From Arabidopsis thaliana (Eukaryota > Streptophyta > Magnoliopsida > Brassicales > Brassicaceae): a stretch of 64,000 bases of DNA. The position numbers and the translations under genes were made by a program. Each line of letters opens with the position of its first letter. Position 1 is the stretch's first letter. The stretch covers positions 16,121,001 through 16,185,000 of the forward strand of contig NC_003075.7 of the NCBI RefSeq assembly GCF_000001735.4, read 5' to 3'. Shown piece after piece: positions 1 through 12,853 of this stretch. The notes beneath the pieces are model-generated. The model made no database searches and was not told the origin of the DNA. It saw only the letters and a program-made list of their open reading frames with translations.

Positions 1-202
1 TAATACAACATTTTAGCTTGGCTAGGGCACCCTCTTTTCTTTGTTCTTTGTAATCTGTTTCTTTTGTTATCTCATATCTTAGAGTATAGGTAGATCTGCT
101 TATCAATCGCAGAAAAAATCTGGATGCCCCTGCTCTTTTTAGTCTGGGTATTTTACAATTAACTTTCTTGGTATGAGCACTAAGTATCTATATTTGTTCC
201 AG

Positions 203-3200
203 ATTTGGTGACAGAGAATTTCTTCAAAGTTTTCGAAACAAAGACAAAAGACAAGCAGGCTCGCTTAAAAGAGAGTGGTAAAAATGGTTTCCCCAAATTT
301 GATATGTTCTTATAGGAAATTGATGTTTTGTTTCTGAGATTTGTATATCTCTTGATTGTTTTATAGGCCGCGAGCTTGCTGTTTCATGGGCCCTATGTGC
401 TGTATGCTTGGTTGGCCATTTAACTCACTTTCTAGGGGTTAATGCTCCCTGGATTCATGCGATCCATTCAACGGGGTTTCATGTGTCTTTATGTTTGATT
501 ACGTTGCTTGGTCCTGGACGCAAGCTAGTACTTGATGGTATCAAGAGTCTTTTAAAAGGTTCCCCAAACATGAACACGCTAGTTGGTCTTGGTGCTTTGT
601 CATCATTTTCTGTTAGCTCACTGGCAGCCATGATTCCAAAATTGGTGAGTTAACTACTCTTTCCCTCACACTCTCTACTTTCCAGTTGAAAGAAGTTTTG
701 TTGTATGGTTCCAAGTGCTTGAAAAAGATTATTTGGAGTTGAATGAATGGTATGTAGTAGCTGCGTCTCCTTTTCAGTACAGGCTCGAATCATTCAACAG
801 AACAGTTTGGCTGCATTAACATATTTTAAAATCAAAGGCATAAGTAATAATGCTTGTTTTTGTTTTCTTTCTGGATTTTTCCTTGTAAGCTGGGAGTATT
901 TAAACCCTTGACCTCCATATCTATATTGGTTCTTGCGATTGATGGCTGATATTCCAACCTGTAAAACTGTTTTGACATCCAGGGCTGGAAGACATTTTTT
1001 GAGGAACCAGTTATGTTAATAGCTTTTGTATTGCTGGGAAGGAATCTTGAACAGAGAGCTAAAATAAAAGCCACCAGTGATATGACTGGCCTTCTGAGTG
1101 TTTTGCCTTCAAAAGCTCGCCTTCTGCTTGATGGTGATCTGCAGAATTCAACTGTTGAGGTTCCTTGTAATAGTCTCTCTGTTGGTGATCTAGTCGTCAT
1201 ACTACCAGGAGTAAGAAGAGAGAACTTTCATTCTCATGCATAGTATGTTGTTGTTTCCCATTTAGTGATATTTTACTGCAAGGGATATTCTCATTCATTT
1301 TTTTGCAAACAACAGCCTATTCAAATGTTTTTCTTCGTGTATCCTTTTTGTTGACGCTTGGGTTATGTTTTCCTTATTTACCAGGATCGAGTTCCAGCAG
1401 ATGGTGTGGTCAAGTCAGGTAGAAGCACCATTGATGAGTCAAGTTTCACAGGTGAACCATTGCCAGTGACAAAAGAGTCAGGGGTAACTTTCTACTCCAC
1501 CCCTATCTATATCTAGTGTAGCCTGAGATAGATGAGAATGTTATCACGACTGTTTGGGTTGTCTCTTTGCACATATTATACTCACGTTTTTTTTGTTAAA
1601 AAATATTTTGGGCTAGAGTCAAGTCGCAGCAGGATCTATAAACCTGAACGGAACTCTTACTGTCGAAGTGCATAGATCAGGGGGTGAAACTGCAGTTGGG
1701 GACATTATTCGTCTGGTTGAAGAGGCTCAGAGTAGAGAAGCACCAGTACAGCAGTTGGTTGACAAGGTCTCTCCTTCTTTCCTAGTGCATTTGAATATCA
1801 GTTTGGACTGACCTTGATTTCCCATGGAATAAAAACCTGTCAACAAAATTCAAATATATAACCAGGACTACAATTTTTTTGCAACTACAGGTCGCAGGGC
1901 GCTTCACGTATGGAGTGATGGCACTCTCTGCAGCTACATTTACATTCTGGAATCTATTTGGTGCACATGTTCTTCCTTCTGCCTTGCATAATGGGAGCCC
2001 AATGTCTTTGGCCCTTCAACTATCTTGCAGCGTTCTGGTATACTTCTAAGTTCTAATATATATACATATTGATTTTAATGTTTAATATTTTATGAGATCA
2101 AGAATATGCAAACAAAGTTTTTGAAAGCCTATTATACAATCCCTCAACTGCAGCCTATGATATCAATTGTAATATTTAGAGAGAATACGGAGGAAATTTG
2201 TGTTTCACTTCTGATTCTATTACCTTAGTAATTAAAATTGATCAAAGCAAGGATGGCTTAAAAATAGTTTCTCCCTCTTTTATTTGGATACAGGTTGTGG
2301 CTTGTCCTTGCGCCCTTGGGTTGGCTACTCCAACGGCAATGCTGGTAATATTTTTACTGCATAAACAGTTTTTCTGCTATGAATCAGACAGAATAAGACG
2401 TTGAATATCTTGATATATTCCTTAGGTTGGTACATCATTAGGAGCAAGAAGAGGATTACTTCTTCGTGGTGGTGATATTCTTGAAAAGTTTTCCTTGGTT
2501 GATACTGTTGTCTTCGACAAAACTGGGACACTGACGAAGGGACACCCTGTTGTGACTGAAGTTATTATTCCTGAAAATCCAAGGTTAGGCTTCTGGGCAC
2601 AGCACTTCTATACTTTTAAATCATATTTTTGCTGAAGTCTTGTACTGTTTCAGATTAATTTTTTTTCTTTCTTGAAATTTTCTACATACTTCTGTGTTCT
2701 GTGAAAACATCTGACTCTTCATGTTCTTACGCAGACACAATTTGAATGATACTTGGTCAGAAGTAGAGGTTTTGATGTTAGCAGCTGCTGTTGAGTCAAA
2801 CACTACTCACCCTGTTGGGAAAGCGATTGTAAAAGCAGCCCGGGCTCGTAATTGTCAAACAATGAAGGTAGGACTGTAAATGATAATTATCCCCCTATTT
2901 ATGATAATTATTTCCCTAGTTTTGATGAAGTTAATGAAGTCCACCACTGCAGGCAGAGGATGGAACATTTACTGAAGAACCAGGGTCTGGTGCTGTTGCT
3001 ATTGTCAACAACAAAAGGGTTACAGTTGGGACTCTAGAATGGGTCAAGAGGTATAATATGTTCATCCTTTATTCGTGGTTTGTTAACTAGTTTAGGAGTG
3101 ATTTGGCACCTGATAAGTAGCCATTGTAGTCTCATATATCTTTCATGTTTAGTATAATTTATATCTGTATTGCTGTTTATACATTTTCCGTTGATGATGT

Positions 3201-4849
3201 TGTCCTTGCTGTCACAATTTGATCTACTTTTGCTGCCTGGCCATTAATCAAGATTATACACATCTTCTTTTTTTTTTCTCTCCAAAGAATTGTACATAGA
3301 GTACTTAAGGAACTTATGAAGCTGAATAATGAATAAATAATACATGATAAAAAATATTTTTGACAAGCATAAGGATGTGGCAGGATTTTAAACTAGAAGA
3401 AGATTTATTTTTAATTTGCTCTTCCGCTATGCAGACATGGAGCCACCGGGAACTCATTGCTTGCATTAGAAGAGCATGAAATTAACAACCAGTCTGTTGT
3501 GTATATTGGGGTGGATAATACACTTGCTGCAGTCATCCGTTTTGAAGATAAAGTCAGGGAGGATGCTGCTCAAGTTGTTGAGAATTTGACTCGCCAGGGA
3601 ATTGATGTGTACATGCTGTCTGGTGACAAGAGGAATGCTGCCAATTATGTAGCTTCTGTCGTAGGAATTAATCATGAACGGGTATGTTCTTCTTCTTTAA
3701 ATGGATTGATTCAACTTCTTCAGAAGTTTTGGCATGCATTGTTTGCTAAAAGGTGGTACTTGGTGAGAATTACCAAACATCTAAAGTCATGGCATTGAAT
3801 CAGTGATTGGGCTGTAGGCATAAACCTCGTTTTGAACAAATTAAAATATATCTATATTGACTTTCATTAGCCAGATTTAGTTCCTGCATCTTAATCCTTA
3901 AAAAATGCCTGATCGAATTTGATATACAGGTTATAGCAGGAGTTAAACCAGCTGAGAAAAAGAATTTTATCAATGAACTTCAAAAAAATAAGAAGATTGT
4001 TGCAATGGTGGGGGATGGAATAAACGATGCTGCTGCTCTGGCATCATCTAATGTTGGAGTGGCCATGGGTGGTGGTGCAGGAGCGGCCAGTGAGGTGTCT
4101 CCTGTTGTCTTGATGGGCAATCGGTTAACACAGGTTTCGCATATTATCCCCACAACACTTGTACCTTTTTCATTTTATTGTGCTATAAAATGCGAGATCT
4201 GATTGATTACTACATCAAATCATATAGCCACTGCTTTATTGATGAAACTTAGAACATGTTTAAGATTTTTGGATTTGTCGTTATGCATCTTCATCTAGTT
4301 GTATAAATTTTTGATTGATGCGTAAAATCGCTGGTCATAGGAAACTGCATTTTCTTACTAAATCAATGATAATAGATGTTTCCCTTTGGCTTTCATGAAT
4401 TTGGACACATGAACTTAGTAGTTACATGATTTCCATGCAGTTGCTTGATGCGATGGAGCTAAGTCGGCAAACCATGAAGACCGTGAAGCAAAACCTTTGG
4501 TGGGCGTTCGGATACAACATTGTAAGTTGTTCTGCATTTTCATGTCTTAATTTCTTGCTTTGAGTTTCAGTGTGAATATATAATTAGTTAATAATGTATT
4601 TTGTTTAAAATACCTATGTAGGTAGGAATCCCAATTGCGGCTGGAGTGTTGCTACCATTGACTGGAACCATGTTGACTCCATCAATGGCGGGGGCTCTCA
4701 TGGGTGTAAGCTCTCTCGGTGTCATGACTAATTCCTTACTTCTAAGGTACAGATTCTTCTCGAACCGAAACGACAAAAATGTCAAACCGGAACCAAAAGA
4801 GGGAACAAAACAGCCACATGAGAACACAAGATGGAAGCAAAGCTCTTAG
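203..4849 (+). CDS. PAA1: Chloroplast Cu+-transporting P1B-type ATPase, C-terminal part (5' end outside window)
   Basis: Pumps Cu+ across the chloroplast envelope for plastocyanin and Cu/Zn-SOD (family knowledge). Exons read as 203-277, 367-644, 983-1210, 1385-1483, 1617-1766, 1891-2037, 2294-2344, 2426-2583, 2735-2867, 2953-3050, 3435-3681, 3930-4133, 4441-4521 and 4622-4849, giving about 724 residues. The plastid transit peptide and HMA copper-binding domain lie upstream of the window. Visible in order: first membrane helices, actuator motif TGEP (near 1451), membrane copper-site motif CPC (near 2300), phosphorylation motif DKTGT (near 2515), the HP motif of P1B pumps (near 2810), nucleotide-domain MLSGDK (near 3612), GDGINDA hinge (near 4010), and a last helix pair with NIVGIP and [12 protein letters not shown]. 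The stop is in the last exon. Matches the locus I remember as AT4G33520 (PAA1/HMA6, 949 aa); PAA2 is the alternative, but the order of neighbours favours PAA1. Confidence 0.93.
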
Positions 4850-5502
4850 ACGGGGAATTTCCACTTCACTGAGGCACTATATCATGATTTTTGCAGAGAT
4901 AAATCTCTTTTTAGTTTTTTACTTTTCATTCTTAACGATAATTTCGGCTCTTGGTCTTGAGAGGGTTTGTTAGGACTTAGGGTATTGATAATTTGGAGAA
5001 TCATCTCAACGTGATTTTTCAAACAATTGCTTTGAGCTTGTAACACAGCCACAGTAACACATGTCCAAACTCTGCATTGGCTTTGGCATTTGATACTCTG
5101 AAATTTGATTTTGTGTATAATTATAGTGAATAAGCAGCGGGATTTCAGTTATTTTATGTACCCAGCCGTGAATGATCATGTCACATACGAAATGGAGATA
5201 CAAAATTTATGTCACGTAGCAAAACTCATTGCAAGAGCAAGTCCTTCATTCTATATTCCAATACTCAAGACTGGGACAAGCCAATACAAATCAATCAATA
5301 AATAACAAACACAGAATCAAATAGCAACTCTCAATACAAAAAAATCATTTTGTTTCTCCTGTACTTTTATAACTCCATCACACTTTTGCAACAATGTGTA
5401 AAAGAAAAAAAAAATCTCTTGAATTGGTAAGTGTTTCATGTTCTTCGACAATTCATGAGACTTGCGAGTAGATGAAAACCAGTAGTTTGATCGGGGTCTT
5501 GT
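4850..5502. other. Convergent 3' flank between PAA1 and KUP5
   Basis: About 650 bases without a gene. It must hold the 3' ends of two transcripts pointing at each other. The short open frames here have no codon structure or homology that I recognise. Confidence 0.6.
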
Positions 5503-8500
5503 TCATACCATATAAGTCATTCCAACTTGCATCAAATGTGTATGCGGAACGCTTAGGTTTGTTATCCCTCTCCTGGAGTTCTTCCTCAAGAAAGCATACA
5601 AGTAATTTATTACCAGCTTCTTCAGAAACCAAGAATCCTTAGTAGCCCTTATGTCCCCATGTCCCAGTAGATACACCACCCCTGACTCTTTCGCTTTGTG
5701 TATAAACGACAATTCTTTTTCTAGACTCTGCTCCACATCCAACGCCGATGAAGGACCTGCCCCAAAATCTATGCTGGCCTTTCTTCTCTCCATGGGTCGC
5801 TTGTTTGACGAATTCATGTGCTCAGCTAAGAGAGGCACTCCAAGTGAATACACACTTCCATTGGGTGCTATCAGAACTCTGGACAGAGTCGTATCATCCT
5901 CAGAATCTGTATCATTATGGTCTCCGTCACTCTCAAGTGCACGCTCCTGTGCTTCCTTACGTATAAATTTTTCTAGACTCTCAATCAGTATCTGCTCAAA
6001 CGCCTGGTGACTTTCCTTCCGCACATCTTTGTATCCATACCTGTTTTAAATACACAGCACTTTATATATGAAAATTTGGTTATTGTACCTAAATTTTCTT
6101 CCATATCAAAAACGGTTCCTTTGTTTACCTGGCTACACAGCGGAATAAATGATAGCTTCTTGGGCATACACGTCTGAAAAGAAATCTCTCGGTCTGAGGC
6201 ACACTTGGAACAGGGACATACTTTATACACACGAAGATAACCATGGAATGGATTGCAGGAAGGGTGGTTAGAAAATGACCAAATATTGCCGGAACTCCTT
6301 TAGCTAGCTCATTATAAAGTAGACCAATACCGGGTGCTCTAATTGTCCCAAGGTTACTGCCCAGTTCTCGTAGTAGGTCCATTGGTAGCTTTTTCTGGAC
6401 TTCAGTTTCATACTTCAGTTTACTCCCGTAGTTCCAAACAAACATTATGAGAAACATAATTGTAGCAAAAACCAAGATTATCCAACTTCCATCAGCCACA
6501 CTTGAACAAACGGATGAGAAGAAAACCAGTTCGACTATCAGGGAAACAATTGCAAACATGCTCACAACTATGATGTTCGTCTGCCAGATAAGAAGCATGA
6601 TAAGGGTCACCAAAATTGTTGTAGTCATCATAATTCCCAGCTCTGCGATGCCTGAAAATCCAAATCCAAAACCACATGCATGAATGTCTCTAGGATTAAT
6701 GGACAAGCCACAGAAAAAGTGGACATAAAAGTTAAAAAGTAAAGAACAATGACGGAAATTACATCATCTTTATAACACATTAAACATCATGTACCAGAAC
6801 TTATGGTTCAACAACTTGTGCCGTAAAACTATTTTAAAGTAACTAAAACGGGTTCCAATTATTTCAACTTTCCCCAAATCAAATGCTACGAGAAGAAAAT
6901 ATTACCATAAGCGTTTCCAATCGCGAAGATATTTGAGGTAGAGCAGACAACGATCAGACACACCACCAGAAGGGACCAGTTAAGAACCGGTATATAAATC
7001 TGTCCAATGAATTTCTTTGAGGTGTGAATGATTTTAAGACGTGGGAAACAGCCTAGTGCTATTGACTGTTTGATGCATGTAAATGTGGCTGTTGTCATTG
7101 CACGACTGGCAATTAAAGCAGCAACATTAGAAATGAGAAAGACTGGCCAGAACAAAGAACCTGAAAATAAAAAAGAGTGATAAACAGTTAGAAACGTGAA
7201 ATGAGAGGTAAAATCAAGCCAGCAAATGAAGGAATACCCTTGTTGATCTTGACGTACTGTGGAAGCTAGTGGATCTTACTTGGAACTGACGAAAAGAAAG
7301 CATCCCCGGCAGCGCTGAAGTTTTCAGAGAGGTATGCGGCTTGACCCAAATAACCCAGCAAGAGGCAAGGTAACACCAGAAGGATAAAAGTAAGCTGCAG
7401 ATAAACACCAGTACTGAATCAAAAGTTCAGATGACTCTAAGAAAGACAACTATCAGAAGAGCAATAAATGAGTATTTATCTCCTTAAAGTACCTGGATAG
7501 AGTGAACAGAGAAATAGCTAAGATCTGCAAACATGGCCTCCGATCCTGAGACAAGATCCACATGTATAGAAATGAGCAATGACATTTAGTCAAAAAGTCA
7601 TTCAATGTATTTAAGCTTTCTAAAATATTTCCCAGAATATGAAACTTACCAGTTGCACATAAAACGCAACCCCCAAGTGCATACCAAGCATTTACAGAGT
7701 TTCTCTTGAAAAAGAAATAGATATATGCAGGATTGAACGCTTTAAAAACGCTGCTGTCATATTTTACGAGGTTGTAAATTCCAATGCCCGCTAGACAAAA
7801 AAACCACAGAAGTAAAGCAGGACCCAAAACAAGCCCCAATTTGCTGGTTCCATATTTTTGTACACTGAACAAGATCACAAGAAAGCTGACTGATATCACG
7901 ACCACCTGATCTGCAAATGAAGCCATAGTCAGAAACTTTACACAAAAAATAGTCACTAATCACTCATCAAGATAAGATTATGTTTTTTGAAAGCTTTGTA
8001 CAATCATTAGCCCCTATTCAGGGGGCAGAAGAGTTTACCCTCTTCTTTGTTGTATCTATAATCTAATTGAAGTCAAGGGACCCAGGATGCAACCATTAAA
8101 GACCCATAAAAAGTTTTCTGGTCCAAGGAATACATATATCCAAGGAACGATTACAAGTTTTGAAAGCCAGACGAAATCATGCTCGTGACCATACATAGGC
8201 GCTAATAAACGTCAACTAGAATTAGTTACCTTGTTCTATAACACCAACTCCAACCTTCAGACCACCGATAGCAGACATTACTGTGTCCAAAAAAGAGGGT
8301 AAAATTTAGCTGCAGATTATTCATGCAACGATAATGCTCACATGCTTTTTCTCTATACTTGATATGTGACATAGGAACAAAAAATGTAGCCTGACAGCAT
8401 ATAAGTACCTGACATTGCTGGCGTAACAACAGCATCAGCAATCACCATAGCAGTGCCGGCAAGAACTAAAATCAGAAGAAGCTTTTTCAAGGCCATTGAC

Positions 8501-9353
8501 GCCTCAAGTCTTTCTTTAATTATCAATGATCTTTCAAGTTCTGGAGACGGAACCTTCAAACCAAAGCCTGATATGCGAGCATCTGATGGAAGTTGATTTG
8601 GGATAAGGCTAACATTTGCATGCCGGCAGATCAACGAATACAAAGCAAACGTCCCACCTGCAATTCATTTCCAAAACTTAAACCTTTAAACCTTAAATGA
8701 ACTTCAATCTACACCATATAAAGAGGAAGAGATATACCTTCGCCATCGTCATTGGCCCAAAGAACAAAATGTACATACTTTACAAGAGGAATCAATATTA
8801 AAGTGTATATAACCAATGACAAGGCTCCAATAATATCTTCTTTGTCGTTAATTGGAGATCTTCTGAACATGACAGTGAAGGTATACAATGGGCTAGTTCC
8901 AATATCACCAAATACAACCCCAAGTGTCTGCAAAGCAAGTATGAGTTTCTTTCCTATACCAGTGTCCTGAAAAAACACATTACCAAGTTCAACAACTCAA
9001 TCAGATCGAAAAGTAAACAACATGAAGAAGAAGAAGAACATTCACACACAAATGCTAACCTCGATTTCGTTTTTCTGAGTTCCAGGAATCTCAAGAGCAT
9101 CTACATCGAAAGAGTCAACGGCAGGGCTAGTGCGAATCAAACGCTGCTCCACATTGTCATCCTCCTCATCGGAATCCATTTCCGGGTGATTATGCTCATC
9201 ATATCCATCATCGTCGTAATCTTCATTAACCTCATAATCATCTTTCTCATCGAACACCCATCGCGACAATGACGTCGTTGAATCGTCTCCGCCAAACTCC
9301 TCATCAATCTCAGACCCATCGCCTCCACTGCTTTCTTCTTCCACGTGAAACAT
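5503..9353 (-). CDS. KUP5: KUP/HAK/KT potassium transporter
   Basis: Membrane potassium uptake permease of the KUP/HAK/KT family. Exons from the 5' end: 9060-9353, 8738-8966, 8409-8657, 8230-8280, 7650-7910, 7493-7545, 7280-7394, 6906-7160, 6129-6651 and 5503-6040, totalling 855 residues. The first about 98 residues are very acidic and cytosolic. Then comes the family signature [13 protein letters not shown] at the first helix, followed by about a dozen hydrophobic segments, and a long soluble tail containing the acidic stretch [13 protein letters not shown] and the [11 protein letters not shown] C-terminal domain. The start is the ATG at 9353; the frame is open a little further upstream, but only with non-ATG codons. 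Matches AT4G33530 (KUP5) as I remember it. Adenylate cyclase activity has been reported for some KUP members, including KUP5, but I cannot confirm it from sequence. Shares a divergent promoter with the metallo-beta-lactamase gene. Confidence 0.95.
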
Positions 9354-9439
9354 CAATCACCGTTGGAAAACACTGAAGATCTCGAGATTGTGATTCAGAT
9401 TCGTATCTCTGATCCAAGGAAACAGGATTGGAATTGGTG

Positions 9440-9600
9440 TTTTTGAGAGATTGAGAGATGGAAGAGAGAGATTGATCTACATACACTGGAGAGGACCTGG
9501 CACGAATGAGAAAGAAGCTTACACGTGTCCAATCATGATTGGATTCGAGACTCACGGTTTAAGGAAAAACAAACCAGACCAAATTAGGCTTAACCGCTAA
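9440..9600. repeat. Promoter direct repeat, copy 1
   Basis: Shares with copy 2 the ordered blocks GAGAGATTGAGAGA, GATCTAC, GGCACGAATGAGAA, AAGCTTACACGTGTCCAATCA, GATTG, GGCTTAACCG/AAGCTTAACCG and AAACCGG. The G-box is at about 9522-9527. Confidence 0.75.
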
Positions 9601-9611
9601 AAAACCGGGTT

Positions 9612-9740
9612 CTCGTTTTGAAAGATTGAGAGAGACGATCTACAAAGGAGGACAGGACCCGGCACGAATGAGAAGAAGCTTACACGTGTCCAATCAGGAT
9701 TGAACGATTTAATCAAGCTTAACCGTATGTAAACCGGATT
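9612..9740. repeat. Promoter direct repeat, copy 2
   Basis: Shorter version of copy 1, offset by about 160 bases measured G-box to G-box (second G-box about 9683-9688). The missing length lies mostly between the CCAAT block and the AAACCGG block. Confidence 0.75.
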
Positions 9741-9881
9741 TTAGCTGGGTCCACAAGTAGTCAAATATAGATTTTTTAATAGTCAAATAATTTTCATAGG
9801 GGCGAAGTTCAAGATGAGTTACTACACTCATCAAAGCTCACAAAAAGAGAAGAGAAGAGACGAGGATCAATCACCATTCTC

Positions 9882-12678
9882 ATGGCTTCAGCTTCTTTCT
9901 CTGCGGTTTCTTCGCTCTCGTATCAATTCCGTTCAAAAGAAGCGATCTTTTCATCGAAAGCTTCCTGTTTTAGCTCGACGGCTTTATCAGGAAGGAGAGT
10001 GTTTGGATCTATCAAAGCAGCTCAAGTGACAAGCCATGAGAATCCTAGAAGACGAACTCAGAACGTCGAAGGAGATATATTTGTTGGTAAATAAAGTCTG
10101 GTTACTTTTTATTGCAAATTGAAAACAAAGAGAGATCATTAACGCCCTCTCTCTGTCTATCTTTCAATGGATTTTTTTGCAGACAATACTTGTATTGATT
10201 GTGATACATGTCGTTGGATGGTTCCGGTAAGCTTTTCTTCTCTGAAATCTGTAAAGCTCCTAAATTTTTCTGCTCTTTCCCCTGTCTTGTGGACCCTTTT
10301 GGTGGTCCTTTGAAATTGATGAATTGATTTAAGCATTTTGGGTCTATTGGTTGGTAGGGTAAAGTAGTTGGGGGGTTTTCATTTTGGGTATTGGGAAGTT
10401 GATGCCTTAGGATTGATCTCGAAGAAGGATATACTAACATTAGAATATAATCTGATTTGATCACAGTCATTATATGAGAACAAGAAGTTAGAATGTTCAT
10501 GTTATAGTTGTTTGTTAGCAGGCCAATGCAGCTGTGAGAGCAGGATTTTACTTTCCCTTTACATTTTTTTCAGCCAATTCGTAAACAGCTTTTCTCTGAT
10601 TTATCTTCACAGGATTTATTCACTCGAGTGGACAACATGTCTGCGGTTACAAAGCAACCAACTTGTAAGGAGGAAAGACTGAATGCTCTTCAGGTGCCTT
10701 AACTACGTCGATTTTAGTTTTCTTTCTATTTAATATCTGATGACATTTCATTGAGGATGTTTTTGAATCTCCTTGTTTTTTTGTCTTTGATAGCTTTTAT
10801 TGTTACCTTATAAAACAGATAGACAAATTTTGTGGAAATGTCTGCTAGGATGTCATAGACTGAGAAATTTCTTATGAAGAAAAATATTTTAGTGAGTAAA
10901 ATTTCTGAGGTTGTCCTGATTACTCATGGTTTCTTGATTCTTTCAGGCCTTACTATCTTGTCCGACGGGCTCTATTCGCACTCAAACTCCACCTGCTGAC
11001 ATAGGGGAAGCTCAAGAGACCTTTCCACTTGTAGTGGACAAAGACACACTTCCTGTACTTTTTAATCCCTTAAGCTTTCATTTTTTTAGGATGGTTATTA
11101 ACAAGTCAACTAACTCTGATTAGATCATTGTAAGCATACGTAGGTTTTGAATAGATTTAGATACAATGACCTTAAGTTCTTAACTGATTTAGCTCCACTG
11201 AGGACTCTTACTACCTTGTTCTTATATGTTGTCTGCTGTCCTTGAGGTTTATAAAGTTTGAGATTTGCATTATGCTCAGGGCGTTTTTCATTGTGGATTT
11301 CATTCCAAGAAATCGTATGGAGCAACTTCTTACCTGATCCTTCATCGTGAGGGAAATATACTTGTTGATAGGTATATACCCTTGGGAGGAGGCATCATGA
11401 ATTCTTATTTTCTTTGTTGTTTAGTATCTTATACATTGTTGATGCAATGTATTTCTTGATATACTTCGTTGTGGCTATTAACTCTACACAACTGATTAAA
11501 CCAAGGTTTTGCTGTTTGCTGCAGTCCTAGGTACGTGGAGAAACTTGCTGGAAAGATCGAGATGAAGGGTGGTGTTCGCTACATGTTTTTGACACACAGG
11601 TAGAATTGATAACACCTAAAGGAGAAAATCCGTGTTTTCTCTTGTAATCTCTGTTAATCAGGATAAGCGATTTCATTGTTCAGGGATGATGTTGCAGATC
11701 ACAAGAAATGGGCAGACAGATTCAAGTCTACCAGAATTCTGCATTCTGATGATGTATGTCCTTGAATTTTTCACACCTCTCTGCACATTCTTGATAGGTT
11801 TTTTCAACATCTAGATTTCGTGAAAAATGAAAAAGCTTGCTTACATAGTTACAAGAACCTTGGGCTGCTTATATGCTCTGTAGAAAATAGAAAAAGATTA
11901 TGAGGTTGGATAAAAGTAAAAAGTAAACTAGCCACGCAAACAATTTTGTTACTAAACCCATCTCTGATCGACCATTAAGGGAATTTTTTTTTTGTTAGGT
12001 TGAACCTTCGACCTCTGATGTGGAGTTAAAGCTGGAAGGAAGTGGACCATGGAGTATCTATGAAGATGTCGAACTTATACACACTCCTGGTCATTCAGAA
12101 GTAAGTTTGTCCAACTGCAAGAACATACATAAAAACAAATGTTCAATTTTTGTTAAAAAGAATTCCATCATGATCTTGGGATAAGAGCTTCGTACAATTT
12201 GCAGGGATCAGTGTGCATGTTCCATAAGTCCCTCAAGGCATTATTCACTGGCGACCATGTAATAATGACCGAATCTGGATTGAGCATTTTAGAGCAGTAC
12301 AATCACGGTTCAGGTAAAGACTCATCTGTTGAATGTCTTTGGGTTAATGTTTTTGAATATTCATTCAAGAACGTAGAAAGATTGATCTAAATGTTTTTTT
12401 TTTGTGTCTCTGGCAGTGCCTCTCCAGCTCGAGAACGTAGAAAAATTGATCAACCTGGATTTCAATTGGCTAATACCGGGTTAGTGCACTTTGGCTATAT
12501 ATATCTGCTTTACTACTGAAATGGACATTTTGGATGTTGATGGCGGTTTTGTATATCAGGACATGGAAGAAGAGTACATTTCAAAGATGGAGACGAGAAG
12601 GCGAAGAATCTGGAAGCACTTGTTCAGAAGCACAGAGAGAAACAACTTGTTTCCTTTAGCAAATCCGGGAAAGCTTAA
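9882..12678 (+). CDS. Ferredoxin-like domain fused to metallo-beta-lactamase fold protein
   Basis: Exons 9882-10086, 10183-10226, 10613-10693, 10947-11054, 11280-11371, 11525-11599, 11684-11753, 11999-12100, 12205-12313, 12417-12479 and 12560-12678 give 355 residues. The N-terminus (about 1-60) is Ser/Ala-rich, basic and short of acidic residues, like a plastid transit peptide. Next is a ferredoxin-like segment with Cys72-x2-Cys75-x2-Cys78 and Cys115 followed by Pro, the pattern of a 4Fe-4S domain. The rest is a metallo-beta-lactamase fold: His201-Arg-Asp-Asp-Val-Ala-Asp207-His208 in place of the usual HxHxDH, then TPGHS (His257) and TGDH (Asp276). Substrate unknown; the fold includes hydrolases and redox flavodiiron relatives. 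Matches AT4G33540 as I remember it. Start chosen as the ATG opening the transit-like sequence; an out-of-frame ATG lies at 9814. Confidence 0.88.
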
Positions 12679-12847
12679 GATATGTATGCTGATTCTAAAC
12701 CGGTTAATCAAACTAAACCAGACCGAATGTCTCTACGGCCTGACTGGTCTATGTGTCAGTTAGTTCCCACGCGAGTGATGTATTTATTTCTACGTAACAT
12801 TGTGAACCTGCTTAAACGCTTACTAGATTGAAACGAAGACCGTGAGT

Positions 12848-12853
12848 AATAAA
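12848..12853 (+). terminator. Candidate poly(A) signal of the MBL gene
   Basis: AATAAA about 170 bases after the stop codon. Plant poly(A) signals are degenerate, so this is only a candidate. Confidence 0.35.

Larger units (their letters stand above)
9354..9881. promoter_or_regulatory. Divergent promoter between KUP5 and the MBL gene
   Basis: 528 bases separate the two start codons. The region holds an imperfect direct duplication (about 9430-9610 and 9612-9740). Each copy carries a perfect CACGTG G-box in the context ACACGTGTCCAATCA, which also supplies a CCAAT box. The G-box is the core of ABA- and light-responsive elements (bZIP/bHLH sites). Whether it controls one or both genes cannot be told from sequence. 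Confidence 0.65.

Noticed and set aside
832..1200. Minus-strand open frame opposite PAA1
   Set aside because: Antisense shadow of a PAA1 exon and intron; no domain, and the plus strand is a clear ATPase.
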